DNA of 64,000 nucleotides from Streptomyces sp. NRRL F-5123. GTDB taxonomy: Bacteria > Actinomycetota > Actinomycetes > Streptomycetales > Streptomycetaceae. A model generated the notes under the pieces. The model was not told the DNA's origin and searched no databases. It saw nothing but the letters and a program-made list of their open reading frames with translations. Below, one piece after another: positions 31,540 through 39,632 of this stretch. A program made the position numbers and the translations under genes. Numbering within the stretch: the first letter of the stretch is position 1; each line of letters starts with the position of its first letter. The stretch lies in assembly GCF_000721495.1 (NCBI RefSeq), contig NZ_JOHY01000007.1, positions 194,344 to 258,343 on the forward strand, given 5' to 3'.

Positions 31540-32210
31540 CCGACACCATCACCTTCGCCGAGATCGGACTCCTCCTCGGCCTCGCCGCAGCCCGCGACCA
31601 GCGCACCGTCGGAGACGCCGACACCCTCGCCTGGCACGCCGACCTCAACGCCGCCAGCATCGACTACCAGACCGCCGAAGCCGCCCTCTCCCGCTTCTAC
31701 GTCGACCAGGCCGGGACCCCCGCCGACAAGCGCTACCGCGCCACCAGCCCCGACATCATCGGCATCGCCCGGAAGATCCGCGCCGAACGCCTCACCAACT
31801 ACACCTACGTCCCGCCCGAAGGCGACCAAGACCCCCAGTACCTCCACCGCCTCCGCGGGCAGATCGCCGACGTCGCATCCGGAGCCGTCCCCGCACCCAC
31901 CACCCCCCTCGCCATCACCGGCGGCCCGCACCCCGACGTCACCGCCCGCCTTGCCGCGATCGGCCGCTACATCCCCGACCACGTCCGCCAGGAACTCGCG
32001 CCCCACCGCCCGGCCGCCGCCGCCCGCGAAGCTGCCATCCGCACGGGAAGCGCCGACTACCTGGCCGTCGACTGCCCCTGGTGCAAGGCGCGCTCAGGCC
32101 AGCAGTGCCAGCGCGGTGGGCGCCCCGGCGCCTCCCGGGCAAGGACCACGCCGCACCCGTCCCGTGTCGAAGCCGCCGAAGCCGCACTCGGCCACCGGGA
32201 GACGGCGTGA
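31536..32210 (+). CDS. Phage protein with a C-terminal zinc finger, next to the initiator
   Basis: A 224-residue protein; ATG 31536 overlaps the initiator stop. The N-terminal half (IGLLLGLAAARDQRTVGDAD, EAALSRFYVDQAGTPADKRY) is helical. The C-terminus CPWCKARSGQQC then GRPGASRARTTPHPSRVEAA is a zinc-finger motif common in actinobacterial and phage proteins (C-x2-C-A-x2-G-x2-C, later HP-x-R). The position suggests a replication accessory or helicase-loader-like role, which is not shown by motif. Confidence 0.68.
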   Translation: MTDTITFAEIGLLLGLAAARDQRTVGDADTLAWHADLNAASIDYQTAEAALSRFYVDQAGTPADKRYRATSPDIIGIARKIRAERLTNYTYVPPEGDQDPQYLHRLRGQIADVASGAVPAPTTPLAITGGPHPDVTARLAAIGRYIPDHVRQELAPHRPAAAAREAAIRTGSADYLAVDCPWCKARSGQQCQRGGRPGASRARTTPHPSRVEAAEAALGHRETA

Positions 32211-32440
32211 CCGACCCCACCGAGGACGACATCACCGCCCTCCGCCGCCAGGGCGACCTGGGTGCCTACCTCCGCGACCTCATCCGACCAACCCGCCACA
32301 CCCCCGAGCCCCGAGCAGGGCCCGACACCCCCACCCACGGACCCGGACACCACCGAGGCGCCTGGCCACACGGCACCCACCCGGCCACCTCCGCGATCTG
32401 CACACCCGACTGCAACTGCGCCACACCGCCCCCGACCTGA
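32207..32440 (+). CDS. Small phage protein of unknown function
   Basis: A 77-residue protein from GTG 32207 (overlapping stop). An acidic helical N-terminus (DPTEDDITALRRQGDLGAYL) is followed by a Pro/His/Thr-rich tail ending CTPDCNC. It is probably partly disordered; the terminal cysteines could bind metal. Confidence 0.5.
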   Translation: MTDPTEDDITALRRQGDLGAYLRDLIRPTRHTPEPRAGPDTPTHGPGHHRGAWPHGTHPATSAICTPDCNCATPPPT

Positions 32441-32455
32441 ACGGAGACCACCCCG

Positions 32456-32683
32456 ATGCCCGAGACCCGCCTCCAGTGCCTCACCCCCAGCGACGCCGAA
32501 ATGGTCATCGCCGAGCACGCCGACTACTTCGGCGCCGGCCCGTCCAACACCGTCCGCCAGGACGGCGCGACCGTCGTCATCGACTACTTCGACAAGCGGT
32601 GGCCCCTCGACATCGCCGAGTGGGCAGCCGAGCAGGGCCACGCGTCCGACTCCGCTGCCGCCCGCGTGATCGCCGCTCTCTGA
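32456..32683 (+). CDS. Small phage protein of unknown function
   Basis: A 75-residue acidic protein, MPETRLQCLTPSDAEMVIAE then VIDYFDKRWPLDIAEWAAEQ, compact and well-folded looking. ATG 32456 is preceded by GGAGA about 8 nt upstream. No family recognised. Confidence 0.6.
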   Translation: MPETRLQCLTPSDAEMVIAEHADYFGAGPSNTVRQDGATVVIDYFDKRWPLDIAEWAAEQGHASDSAAARVIAAL

Positions 32684-32722
32684 CCCGCCGAACCCGCACC
32701 GCCATCCGAACCGGAGACCTCC

Positions 32723-32926
32723 ATGCCGACCAACCCCAGCCCCTGCCCCGGCTGCACCAACCGCCGCGCGCCCGGCAAGTACCTCTGCGCCACCTGCTGG
32801 TCCGCCCTCACTGCTGCCGCCCGCCGCCAGCTCAACCGCCGCGGCGACGGCGCCATCACCCGCTACCGGTCCCTCCACGACCAACTCCAGGCCGGCGTCC
32901 CACTGGCCGACATCCGCATCGACTGA
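32723..32926 (+). CDS. Small zinc-ribbon protein
   Basis: A 67-residue protein. CPGC near residue 8 and CATCW near residue 22 with Arg/Lys between form a zinc ribbon, followed by an amphipathic helix (LTAAARRQLNRRGDGAITRY). ATG 32723 has GGAGA upstream. The layout (ribbon, then basic helix) recurs in many phage early proteins; role unknown. Confidence 0.62.
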   Translation: MPTNPSPCPGCTNRRAPGKYLCATCWSALTAAARRQLNRRGDGAITRYRSLHDQLQAGVPLADIRID

Positions 32927-33046
32927 TTGGCCATACGCCCACCTGAGCCCCGAACACACCCCCGAGTAACCGCACACCCGCACGACACCCCCAACGCCCC
33001 GCACACGCCCACACGGCGCCGCCCACAACCCCCGCCAGGAGAACTG

Positions 33047-33604
33047 ATGACCCAGCCCAACCCGGTTCCGGCACCGACCGCGCGCCCACAGCGCACCGAG
33101 CAGCCACCGCCCACGGTCGCCGCGATGCAGGCCGCTGCTGGCGCGCTGCACTTCGAGCGGTTCGGCACCACCGACCCGGAAGCCGCCCGCGCCGCCGCGC
33201 GCTGGTACGCCGAAGCCGCAGCCGAGGTCGCACACATCGAGGACGACGCAGCCCGCGAGGAGCAGCAGGACCGGGCGATCACCCGGTGCGCCCACGCAGC
33301 TGGCGACCACCAGTGGTGCGACGTCACCTGCGAGGTCGCGATGCCGTCCGAGGCGATGCGCAACTTCATCGTGGCGAAGGGTTACCCGGGTACGGCGGGC
33401 GCGCTCGCCGAATTGGAGCGGCGAGCCGCGGCCCAGGCCCAAGTGCCCGCCGTGCTGTCCGAGGCTGAGCGGACCACGCTCACCTACGCCCTCGACCAGG
33501 CCCAGGAACGCATCTGGGCCGACGCCGGCTTCACCGAGCAGGACCAGGCAGCCGTGGACTCCCTGCGCCGCCTCACCATCCCGGCAGGCGGTGAGCAGGC
33601 GTGA
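33047..33604 (+). CDS. Phage protein of unknown function
   Basis: A 185-residue helical, acidic protein from ATG 33047 with CAGGAGA about 6 nt upstream. Notable segments are EAARAAARWYAEAAAEVAHI, TRCAHAAGDHQWCDVTCEVA (Cys/His cluster) and LTYALDQAQERIWADAGFTE. No recognised domain. Its stop overlaps the SLOG gene. The 120 bp before it contain no gene. Confidence 0.62.
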   Translation: MTQPNPVPAPTARPQRTEQPPPTVAAMQAAAGALHFERFGTTDPEAARAAARWYAEAAAEVAHIEDDAAREEQQDRAITRCAHAAGDHQWCDVTCEVAMPSEAMRNFIVAKGYPGTAGALAELERRAAAQAQVPAVLSEAERTTLTYALDQAQERIWADAGFTEQDQAAVDSLRRLTIPAGGEQA

Positions 33605-33969
33605 GCACCCCCACTTACCGCGTCCTCGTCACCGGCTCCCGCGACTGGCACCAGCCCGTCAGCATCGAGATCGCCCTCACCTCCCTGCTCCTCACCCGCC
33701 GCCACATAACCGTCGTCCACGGCGCGTGCCCGCGCGGCGCCGACGCCATGGCCCACGCCTGGGCCACCACCCGCGGCATCGAGGTGGAGCCGCACCCCGC
33801 CGATTGGCAGCAGCACGGGAAGGCCGCAGGGTTCCGCCGCAACGCCGAGATGGTCAACCTCGGTGCTGACCTGTGCCTCGCGTTCATCCGCAACAGCTCC
33901 CGAGGCGCGTCGCACACCGCGGCGCTCGCCGACGCCGCGGGCATCCCCGTGAGGCGGTGGACCGCATGA
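33601..33969 (+). CDS. SLOG/DUF2493-type nucleotide-binding protein
   Basis: A 122-residue Rossmann-like protein: RVLVTGSRDWH (first strand and loop), VVHGACPRGADAMAHAWATT and VEPHPADWQQHGKAAGFRRN are the DUF2493/YspA signature of the SLOG superfamily, which binds nucleotides or nucleotide-derived signals. Such proteins recur in phages and near nucleotide-signalling conflict systems. This one stands alone, so its ligand and role are unknown. GTG 33601 overlaps the preceding stop. Confidence 0.82.
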   Translation: MSTPTYRVLVTGSRDWHQPVSIEIALTSLLLTRRHITVVHGACPRGADAMAHAWATTRGIEVEPHPADWQQHGKAAGFRRNAEMVNLGADLCLAFIRNSSRGASHTAALADAAGIPVRRWTA

Positions 33970-34277
33970 GCGCGCCCGCCCTGGCCCTGTTCCCCGTCGA
34001 AGCCATCCCCCGCCCGCGGCCGGCCGCGCCGCCCGGACCGGTCGCGGCCCCGCGGTGCACCTGGCACCGCGGCGACGAGCTCCCGCCCGCCACCCACCGC
34101 CTCATCGTCGCCATCAACCTGCTCCACCCTTGCTGGTGGCGCGACTACGCGCCCGGCCGCACGTACATGGTCGGCACCGCGATCTGCGCCGAGCACGCCG
34201 CACGCGGCGGAAGCGGCCTGTGGGGCGACGAGATGGTGCAGCACTTCATCCCCCTCGACCAGGAGATCCGCCCGTGA
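33966..34277 (+). CDS. Small phage protein of unknown function
   Basis: A 103-residue protein; ATG 33966 overlaps the SLOG stop. A Pro-rich N-terminus precedes a conserved-looking part with PRCTWHRGDELPPATHRLIV, GRTYMVGTAICAEHAA and Trp/Cys residues (HPCWWRDY). It might bind a metal; not recognised. Confidence 0.55.
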   Translation: MSAPALALFPVEAIPRPRPAAPPGPVAAPRCTWHRGDELPPATHRLIVAINLLHPCWWRDYAPGRTYMVGTAICAEHAARGGSGLWGDEMVQHFIPLDQEIRP

Positions 34278-34426
34278 CCGACACCCTGCGCATCGCCACC
34301 ATGGACCCCGCCCTCGGCCTGGCCCTCGTCGACTGGCTCGACACCGCCGCCAACGACGCCGAACAGATCGGCGCGTCTCCGCAGGCGTTGGCCGTCGCCC
34401 GCCTCATCAACCAGGAGCAGCCGTGA
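34274..34426 (+). CDS. 50-residue phage protein
   Basis: GTG 34274 and the stop both overlap neighbours by 4 nt. The peptide (TDTLRIATMDPALGLALVDW, then an acidic helix) has no motif. Supported mainly by coupling and coding-like composition. Confidence 0.5.
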   Translation: MTDTLRIATMDPALGLALVDWLDTAANDAEQIGASPQALAVARLINQEQP

Positions 34427-34767
34427 TCTGCCCGCCCTGCGCCCGCGCCGCCGACACCCACGCACCCCGCGACCAGCACTGCGCCGACCCCAAGTGCATG
34501 TGCGGCCACCGCACCGACCGCTACCGGGCCCCCGCCGAAACGCCCCACGACGCGCTGCCGTGCACCTGCACCTTCAGCGAACGGTGCACCGCCTGCCGCG
34601 CCTCCAACGACGCGCCCACCGGGCTGGCCGCCATCGCCGCCGCGTACGACCAACTCGACCGCACCACCCAGGCACACACCGAACTCGTCGAGGCCCGCAT
34701 CGCGCAGGTCGAGGCGCAGCCCGGCGACCGCATCGTGATCATCCCGCGCACCACCAAGGAGGACTGA
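34423..34767 (+). CDS. Cys-rich phage protein
   Basis: A 114-residue protein with about ten cysteines in its first 60 residues (CPPC, CADPKCMC, CTCTFSERCTAC), suggesting two zinc sites, followed by a helical tail (LAAIAAAYDQLDRTTQAHTE). GTG 34423 overlaps the upstream stop. Function unknown. Confidence 0.58.
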   Translation: MICPPCARAADTHAPRDQHCADPKCMCGHRTDRYRAPAETPHDALPCTCTFSERCTACRASNDAPTGLAAIAAAYDQLDRTTQAHTELVEARIAQVEAQPGDRIVIIPRTTKED

Positions 34768-34770
34768 CCC

Positions 34771-34947
34771 ATGCCCACCACCCCCTGCAACGCCAGCATC
34801 ATCGGCGTCGGCAACCAGCCCGACACCCCCATCACCTGCCACGGAGAAGCCGGACACCCCGGCCCGCACCAGCACACCGTCCTCGGCCAGTGGACCGACG
34901 ACACCAACGGCGCCGAACCCCACCGCGACACCACGAAGGAGAACTGA
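34771..34947 (+). CDS. 58-residue His/Cys-containing phage peptide
   Basis: ATG 34771 with AAGGAGG 7 nt upstream. The peptide (PTTPCNASIIGVGNQPDTPI, TCHGEAGHPGPHQHTVLGQW) has a C...TCHGE...HPGPHQH pattern that recurs twice in this region: the gene at 35221 has MGPCVLRGHHDGPVHQD. It may be a small metal-binding module. Function unknown. Confidence 0.55.
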   Translation: MPTTPCNASIIGVGNQPDTPITCHGEAGHPGPHQHTVLGQWTDDTNGAEPHRDTTKEN

Positions 34948-34949
34948 CC

Positions 34950-35165
34950 ATGCCCAAGCCCACCGTGGGCCGCATCGTCCACTACGTCAGCACCGCCACC
35001 GGCACCCCCGTCTGCCGCGCAGCAATCGTGACCGAGACCCGCGACCAGCGCATCAGCGTGCAGGTGTTCCTCCCTGACACGATCTTCCCCGACAGGGACG
35101 TCGCGCACAGCGAGACCTCCCACGAGGGCGGCACCTGGCACTGGCCCGAACGCACCGAGGACTGA
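34950..35165 (+). CDS. Small phage protein of unknown function
   Basis: A 71-residue beta-rich protein: TVGRIVHYVSTATGTPVCRA, DQRISVQVFLPDTIFPDRD, then SHEGGTWHWPE. It resembles small actinophage proteins of the 'PxxGxxVHY' kind (from memory) that have no assigned function. ATG 34950 lies 2 nt after the previous stop, with AAGGAGA upstream. Confidence 0.62.
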   Translation: MPKPTVGRIVHYVSTATGTPVCRAAIVTETRDQRISVQVFLPDTIFPDRDVAHSETSHEGGTWHWPERTED

Positions 35166-35174
35166 CCCACCCCC

Positions 35175-35200
35175 GGGCGCCCCGCCATCCCGGGGCGCCC
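35175..35200 (+). terminator. 10-bp hairpin in the late-early region
   Basis: Perfect arms GGGCGCCCCG (35175-35184) and CGGGGCGCCC (35191-35200) with a 6-nt loop, in the 55-bp gap between two small genes. It is a possible terminator or attenuator ahead of the packaging genes. Confidence 0.65.
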
Positions 35201-35220
35201 ACCCCAGCAAGGAGCACCAC

Positions 35221-35544
35221 ATGCCCACCCCCGCCGACCCCGCCGAGCAGCGCCGCATCCTCCGCCGCACCCTCGAACGTGCCCTCCGCCAACACACCGC
35301 AGGACGGCCCAGCGCAGCACCCGCCCTCGCCGAAGCGGCGTGGCGCATCATCGGCCCCGCCCTCGAACAACGCGACCACCGCATCGACGAGCTGCGCGCG
35401 GCCAGCACATGCGACGCGTCCCTCGACACCGGGTTCGGGCAGCCGATGGGCCCGTGCGTCCTCCGCGGCCACCACGACGGGCCCGTACACCAAGACGCCA
35501 CCGGCGCCCGCTGGTGGAACACCACCCCTGACCAGCAGTCATAG
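35221..35544 (+). CDS. Small phage protein of unknown function
   Basis: A 107-residue protein. A basic helical N-terminus (AEQRRILRRTLERALRQHTA) and a second helix (LAEAAWRIIGPALEQRDHRI) precede the motif MGPCVLRGHHDGPVHQD. The motif is related to that in the 34771 peptide. ATG 35221 has AAGGAG upstream. Function unknown. Confidence 0.58.
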   Translation: MPTPADPAEQRRILRRTLERALRQHTAGRPSAAPALAEAAWRIIGPALEQRDHRIDELRAASTCDASLDTGFGQPMGPCVLRGHHDGPVHQDATGARWWNTTPDQQS

Positions 35545-35599
35545 CCGACAGGCATAACCCCATGCGACGATCAACAACCAGGGAGGAGGGAGCAGCATC

Positions 35600-35863
35600 A
35601 TGACCAACGACGACGCCCCTTGGACTCTCAACCACCAGCCGCGAATCCTCATCCAGAACGAAGCCCGCCCCGGCGCGCCGGACACGGACGGGCGCACCTG
35701 GACGGAACGGCGACTCACCGGCCTTGGGGTGGCCTTCTGCGACTGCGGCTACACCACGGGCCTCGTGCCGCGCGAGCAACTGCCGGACGGTCTCCAGTTC
35801 GCTCGCGAGCACCCGCCGTTCGGCTCGGCTGCGCTCGCGGCGGCGGAAGGAGGCACCCGGTGA
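35600..35863 (+). CDS. Small phage protein of unknown function
   Basis: An 87-residue protein from ATG 35600 with GGAGGGAG upstream. The centre has a short Cys pair in a beta-rich context (GVAFCDCGYTTGLVPREQLP). Coupled to the terminase small subunit by a GTGA overlap, so it may be co-expressed with packaging. Confidence 0.55.
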   Translation: MTNDDAPWTLNHQPRILIQNEARPGAPDTDGRTWTERRLTGLGVAFCDCGYTTGLVPREQLPDGLQFAREHPPFGSAALAAAEGGTR

Positions 35864-36417
35864 CCACTGAACCCGGCGCCCGCGACTGGGAAGCCGAAGG
35901 CATCCCCCCACCCCCACCAGCAGCCGACCCCCGCCGCAACCCTGGCAATGGCCGCTACATGCCCAACCCCGCCACAGACGCCCGCTGCGCCTGGGCCGCC
36001 GCCCGCTGGGCCATCGACGGCTGGACCATGCAAGAGATCAGCGACACCATGGGGCTCGGCAGCAAAGGCAACGCCCACCGGCACATCCAACGCGGCCTAC
36101 GCGCCACCCGGGAAGCCACCGCCGCCACCGTTGAGCAGGCCCGCGCCGCACACCGCACCCGCCTGGAGTACGCCGTTGAGGTCGTTCTCGACATCCTGGA
36201 GACGGAGCACATCACCGTCTCCCACGGCCGCGTCGTCAAGGACGACCAGGGCAACACGATCATCGACGACGCCCCGCTCCTCGCCGCCGCCGACCGCCTC
36301 CGCGCCCTCTCCGAGTCCCTGCGGAAGCTCGACGGCCTCGACGCGCCCGCGCAGGTCCAGCACTCCGGCGACGTCACCTACCAGCTCATCGGCATCGACC
36401 CGGAAGACCTCAAGTGA
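35860..36417 (+). CDS. terS: Terminase small subunit candidate
   Basis: A 185-residue protein next to the large terminase. An HTH lies at about residues 43-80 (AARWAIDGWTMQEISDTMGL, GSKGNAHRHIQRGLRATREA), the DNA-recognition element expected of TerS. Residues 85-160 are helical and suited to ring assembly (EYAVEVVLDILETEHITVSH, DRLRALSESLRKLDGLDAPA). GTG 35860 overlaps the previous stop, and its stop overlaps TerL. Assignment is from position and HTH. Confidence 0.75.
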   Translation: MTTEPGARDWEAEGIPPPPPAADPRRNPGNGRYMPNPATDARCAWAAARWAIDGWTMQEISDTMGLGSKGNAHRHIQRGLRATREATAATVEQARAAHRTRLEYAVEVVLDILETEHITVSHGRVVKDDQGNTIIDDAPLLAAADRLRALSESLRKLDGLDAPAQVQHSGDVTYQLIGIDPEDLK

Positions 36418-37811
36418 CCGCGACCGTCGTCCGCTACGAGCCCCGCGGCGCAGCCCTGGACATGTTCCGGTCGAAGGCCAACGAGATCCTCATGTCCGGC
36501 GCGGCCGGCACGGGCAAGAGCGTCGGCGCGCTCATGAAGGTCCACCTCGCCTGCCTCCACACCCCCAAGGTGCGGGCCCTGATCGTCCGCAAGACCCACG
36601 CCTCCCTCACCGCGTCCACGCTGGTGACGTTCCGGCAGAAGGTCGCCGCCGAAGCGATCGCCGCCCAGGTCGTAAAGTTCTACGGCGGGTCCGCGCAAGA
36701 GCCCGCCGCGTTCCGGTACAGCAACGGGTCCGCGATCGTCGTCGGCGGACTCGACCGCGCCACCCGGCTACTGTCCACCGAGTACGACCTGTGCTTCGTC
36801 GACGAGGCGATCGAGACGACCGCCGAAGACCTCGACACGATCGTCACCCGGCTGCGGAACGGGCGACTCTCCTACCAGCAGTTGATCATGGCGACGAACC
36901 CCGGGCCCCCCACCCACCACCTCAAGCAGCGCGCCAACGCCGGGCGCTGCCAGATGCTGTACTCCCGCCACGAGGACAACCCCCGCCTCTACCACGACGG
37001 CGAATGGACCGAGTACGGGCGCGCCTACCTCGAACGCCTCGACAGCCTCACCGGCGCCCGCAAGGACCGCATGCGCTTCGGCAAATGGGTGGCCGCCGAA
37101 GGCCTCGTCTACGAGGCGTGGGACCCGGCCGTGCACCTCGTCGACCCGTTCGAGGTACCGAAGGACTGGACCCGCTGGTGGTCCGTCGACCTCGGCTACG
37201 TCAACCCGACCGTGATCCAGTTCTGGGCCGAGGACCCGGACGGCCGGCTGTTCCTCTACCGGGAGATGTACCGCACCAAGACCCTCGTGGAAGACCACGC
37301 CCGCGCCGTGCTCCGTACGGTGCAGCGCTGCGTGAGCCACTGCCGGGCCAACAAGACCAGCTCGCACAACTGCTTCACCTGCGAGGCCTGCGTGACCGAG
37401 TGGACCGAGCCGCGGCCGCGCGCGGTCATCACCGACCACGACGCGGAGGACCGGGCGACGTTGGAGCGGCACCTGAAGCTGTCCACCACCGCGGCGCACA
37501 AGGGCGTGTCGGACGGGATCCAGGCCGTGCAGGCGCGGCTGAAGCCCGCGGGCGACGGTCGGCCGCGGCTGTTCATCATGCGCGGCGCGCTGGTGGCGCG
37601 GGACCCGGAGCTGGACGCGGCGAAGAAGCCGTGCTCGACGGAGGACGAGATCACCGGGTACGTCTGGGACCGGGGCACGGCTGCGCAGCAGGCGGGCGAG
37701 AAGCCCGCGAAGGACGCCCCGTTGAAGCTGAATGATCACGGTATGGACGCGATGCGGTACGTGGTGGCTGAGCGGGATCTCGGCGGCCGGCCGCGGATCC
37801 GCCGCCTGTAG
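36414..37811 (+). CDS. terL: Terminase large subunit
   Basis: A 465-residue packaging motor and nuclease. Walker A GAAGTGKS is at residues 29-36 and Walker B DLCFVDEA at 125-132, with a coupling ATNPG loop after it. The C-terminal RNase H-like nuclease shows acidic positions in WWSVDLGYVNP, VITDHDAED and NDHGMDAMRYV. It translocates DNA into the portal and cuts unit genomes. GTG 36414 overlaps terS. A four-Cys insert (CVSHCRANKTSSHNCFTCEAC) in the nuclease domain may bind zinc and is seen in other actinophage terminases. Confidence 0.95.
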   Translation: MTATVVRYEPRGAALDMFRSKANEILMSGAAGTGKSVGALMKVHLACLHTPKVRALIVRKTHASLTASTLVTFRQKVAAEAIAAQVVKFYGGSAQEPAAFRYSNGSAIVVGGLDRATRLLSTEYDLCFVDEAIETTAEDLDTIVTRLRNGRLSYQQLIMATNPGPPTHHLKQRANAGRCQMLYSRHEDNPRLYHDGEWTEYGRAYLERLDSLTGARKDRMRFGKWVAAEGLVYEAWDPAVHLVDPFEVPKDWTRWWSVDLGYVNPTVIQFWAEDPDGRLFLYREMYRTKTLVEDHARAVLRTVQRCVSHCRANKTSSHNCFTCEACVTEWTEPRPRAVITDHDAEDRATLERHLKLSTTAAHKGVSDGIQAVQARLKPAGDGRPRLFIMRGALVARDPELDAAKKPCSTEDEITGYVWDRGTAAQQAGEKPAKDAPLKLNDHGMDAMRYVVAERDLGGRPRIRRL

Positions 37812-37852
37812 TCCGCGGCGCGCTCGCCGCACCCAACTTTCGAGGAGTCGTC

Positions 37853-38074
37853 ATGAGGATCCCCACACCCCGCGCACCGAAGAATTTCCTGCCACTAGCC
37901 AACTTGACAGGAGGATTTACACTCATGGCAGTGGGATTCGGGATTATCTTCGGACTCGGCGTTGGGCTCGTCGTGGGCGGGGCGCTCTGGGTGACGGCCC
38001 AGACGGTGGCGTACAGCGAGAGGGGGCCCAGTGGGCAAGACACTGCTGGACCCCCTCCGCGCCGTACTCCGTAA
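37853..38074 (+). CDS. Small membrane protein overlapping the portal start
   Basis: A 73-residue protein from ATG 37853 with GAGGAG upstream. One long hydrophobic segment (TLMAVGFGIIFGLGVGLVVG) is followed by a polar tail. It overlaps the portal gene by 44 nt in another frame, so it may couple portal translation. A membrane protein in the head module is unexpected; function unknown. Confidence 0.55.
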   Translation: MRIPTPRAPKNFLPLANLTGGFTLMAVGFGIIFGLGVGLVVGGALWVTAQTVAYSERGPSGQDTAGPPPRRTP

Positions 38075-39632
38075 CGCTGCCGCCAACCCCCCAGTCCCCT
38101 ACGCCTCCACCCGCGGCGGCCGTCTCGGCGGGATCCTCGGCCGGCCCGCGGGCATGGAAGCGCAGATGCGCGCCCAGGGCACCAACGGCACCCTCTTCGC
38201 GATCGTCGACCGCACGTGCACGTCGTACTCGCAGGTCGAGTGGCGCCTCTACCGCAAGGCCCGGTCCGGGCTGAAGAACGACCGCACCGAGGTCACCGCG
38301 CACGCAGCCCTCGACCTGTGGCACGCCCCGAACCCGTTCATGACCGGGCCCGCGTTCAGGGAGGCAGCCCAGCAGCACGAGGAACTGACGGGGGAGCAGC
38401 GGTGGGTCATCTCCCGCCACGCCGCGTCGTCCCTGCCGTTGGAGCTGTGGCCCGTCCGCCCCGACCGCATCGAGCCCATCCCCTCGGCGACGGAGTTCCT
38501 CTCGGGGTACGAGTACCGCGGGCCCGGAGGCGAGGTTGTCCCGCTCGGTCTGGACGACGTGATCTCCATGCTGCGCCCCAACCCGCTGGACCCGTACCGC
38601 GGGCTCGGCCCCGTGCAGACCGTCCTCGTCGACCTCGACGCCTCCCGGTACAGCAGGGAGTGGAACCGGAACTTCTTCGTGAGCTCGGCCGAGCCGGGCG
38701 GGGTCCTCCAGGTCGAGAAGCGCCTCGACGACGACGAGTTCGACGAGCTACGCGCGCGCTGGAACGAGCAGCACCGCGGCGTCGCAGCGGCCCACCGGGT
38801 TGCGATCCTGGAGAACGGCATCCAGTGGGTCGACCGCAAGTACACCAACCGCGACATGCAGTTCGCCGAGCTGTCCCAGGTGAGCGACGAGAAAATCCGC
38901 GGCGCGTTCGGCTTCCCCAAGCCCCTCCTCGGCGCCGTTGACGACGTCAACAGGGCCAACGCGGACGCCGCCGAGGTCGTCTTCGCCCGCTGGCTCCTCG
39001 TGCCCCGACTGGAACGCACCAAGGCCGCCCTCAACACCCGGCTCCTGCCCATGTACGGGCCCAGCGCGCGCGACCTGGAGTGGGACTACGTCTCCCCTGT
39101 CCCCGAGGACGCAGACGCCGAAGCCGCACGGCTCACCTCCAAGGCCGAGGCGGTGCAGTCCCTCATCGCCGCCGGCGTGTACGGGCCCGACGCCCTCGCC
39201 GCGGTGGGCCTGCCGGAGATGGAGTTCGGGCAGCCCGGCAGTGACCCGGACCGGGAGCTGCTGATCCGTCTCGTGACCGGTGCCCCGTCGCTGGCGCCGC
39301 TGATCCTGCCCATGCTCGGCTTCCAACTGCCCGCCGAGCCGGGCACGCCCGCGACGACACCGGCGCAGGCCGCGTGGCAGCGCGCCGTCGCAGGGATCAC
39401 CGGCGGCTCGGACGTCCCCGACGTCGACGACGCCCTCCGCTGGATCGCCGTGTCCGAACACGACGACGACGTGTGCCAGCCCTGCGCCGACAACGACGGC
39501 GCGCTCTACAAGAACCGGGCCGACGCCTACGCGGACTACCCCGGCGGGTCCGGCTACATCCACTGCATCGGCGCCCAGTACGGCAACGAGTGCCGCTGCA
39601 AGGTCGTCAAGCGCGGCAAGGAGGACTCGTGA
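38031..39632 (+). CDS. Portal protein with a MuF-like C-terminal tail
   Basis: A 533-residue HK97-type portal, which forms the dodecameric ring for DNA entry. Family motifs include VDRTCTSYSQVEWRLYR, LWPVRPDRIEPI, ISMLRPNPLDPYRGLGPVQT and FGFPKPLLGAVDDVNRANAD. The last 60 residues (CQPCADNDGALYKNRADAYA, then IHCIGAQYGNECRCKVV) match the C-terminal Cys motif of Mu gpF-type minor head proteins, so portal and a MuF remnant appear fused. No separate MuF gene was seen. GTG 38031 is in frame with the conserved N-terminus. Confidence 0.92.
   Translation: MGKTLLDPLRAVLRNAAANPPVPYASTRGGRLGGILGRPAGMEAQMRAQGTNGTLFAIVDRTCTSYSQVEWRLYRKARSGLKNDRTEVTAHAALDLWHAPNPFMTGPAFREAAQQHEELTGEQRWVISRHAASSLPLELWPVRPDRIEPIPSATEFLSGYEYRGPGGEVVPLGLDDVISMLRPNPLDPYRGLGPVQTVLVDLDASRYSREWNRNFFVSSAEPGGVLQVEKRLDDDEFDELRARWNEQHRGVAAAHRVAILENGIQWVDRKYTNRDMQFAELSQVSDEKIRGAFGFPKPLLGAVDDVNRANADAAEVVFARWLLVPRLERTKAALNTRLLPMYGPSARDLEWDYVSPVPEDADAEAARLTSKAEAVQSLIAAGVYGPDALAAVGLPEMEFGQPGSDPDRELLIRLVTGAPSLAPLILPMLGFQLPAEPGTPATTPAQAAWQRAVAGITGGSDVPDVDDALRWIAVSEHDDDVCQPCADNDGALYKNRADAYADYPGGSGYIHCIGAQYGNECRCKVVKRGKEDS

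Noticed and set aside
36414..37811. IS or transposase signature near the packaging genes
   Set aside because: The acidic motifs belong to the terminase nuclease domain; there are no terminal inverted repeats or target duplications.
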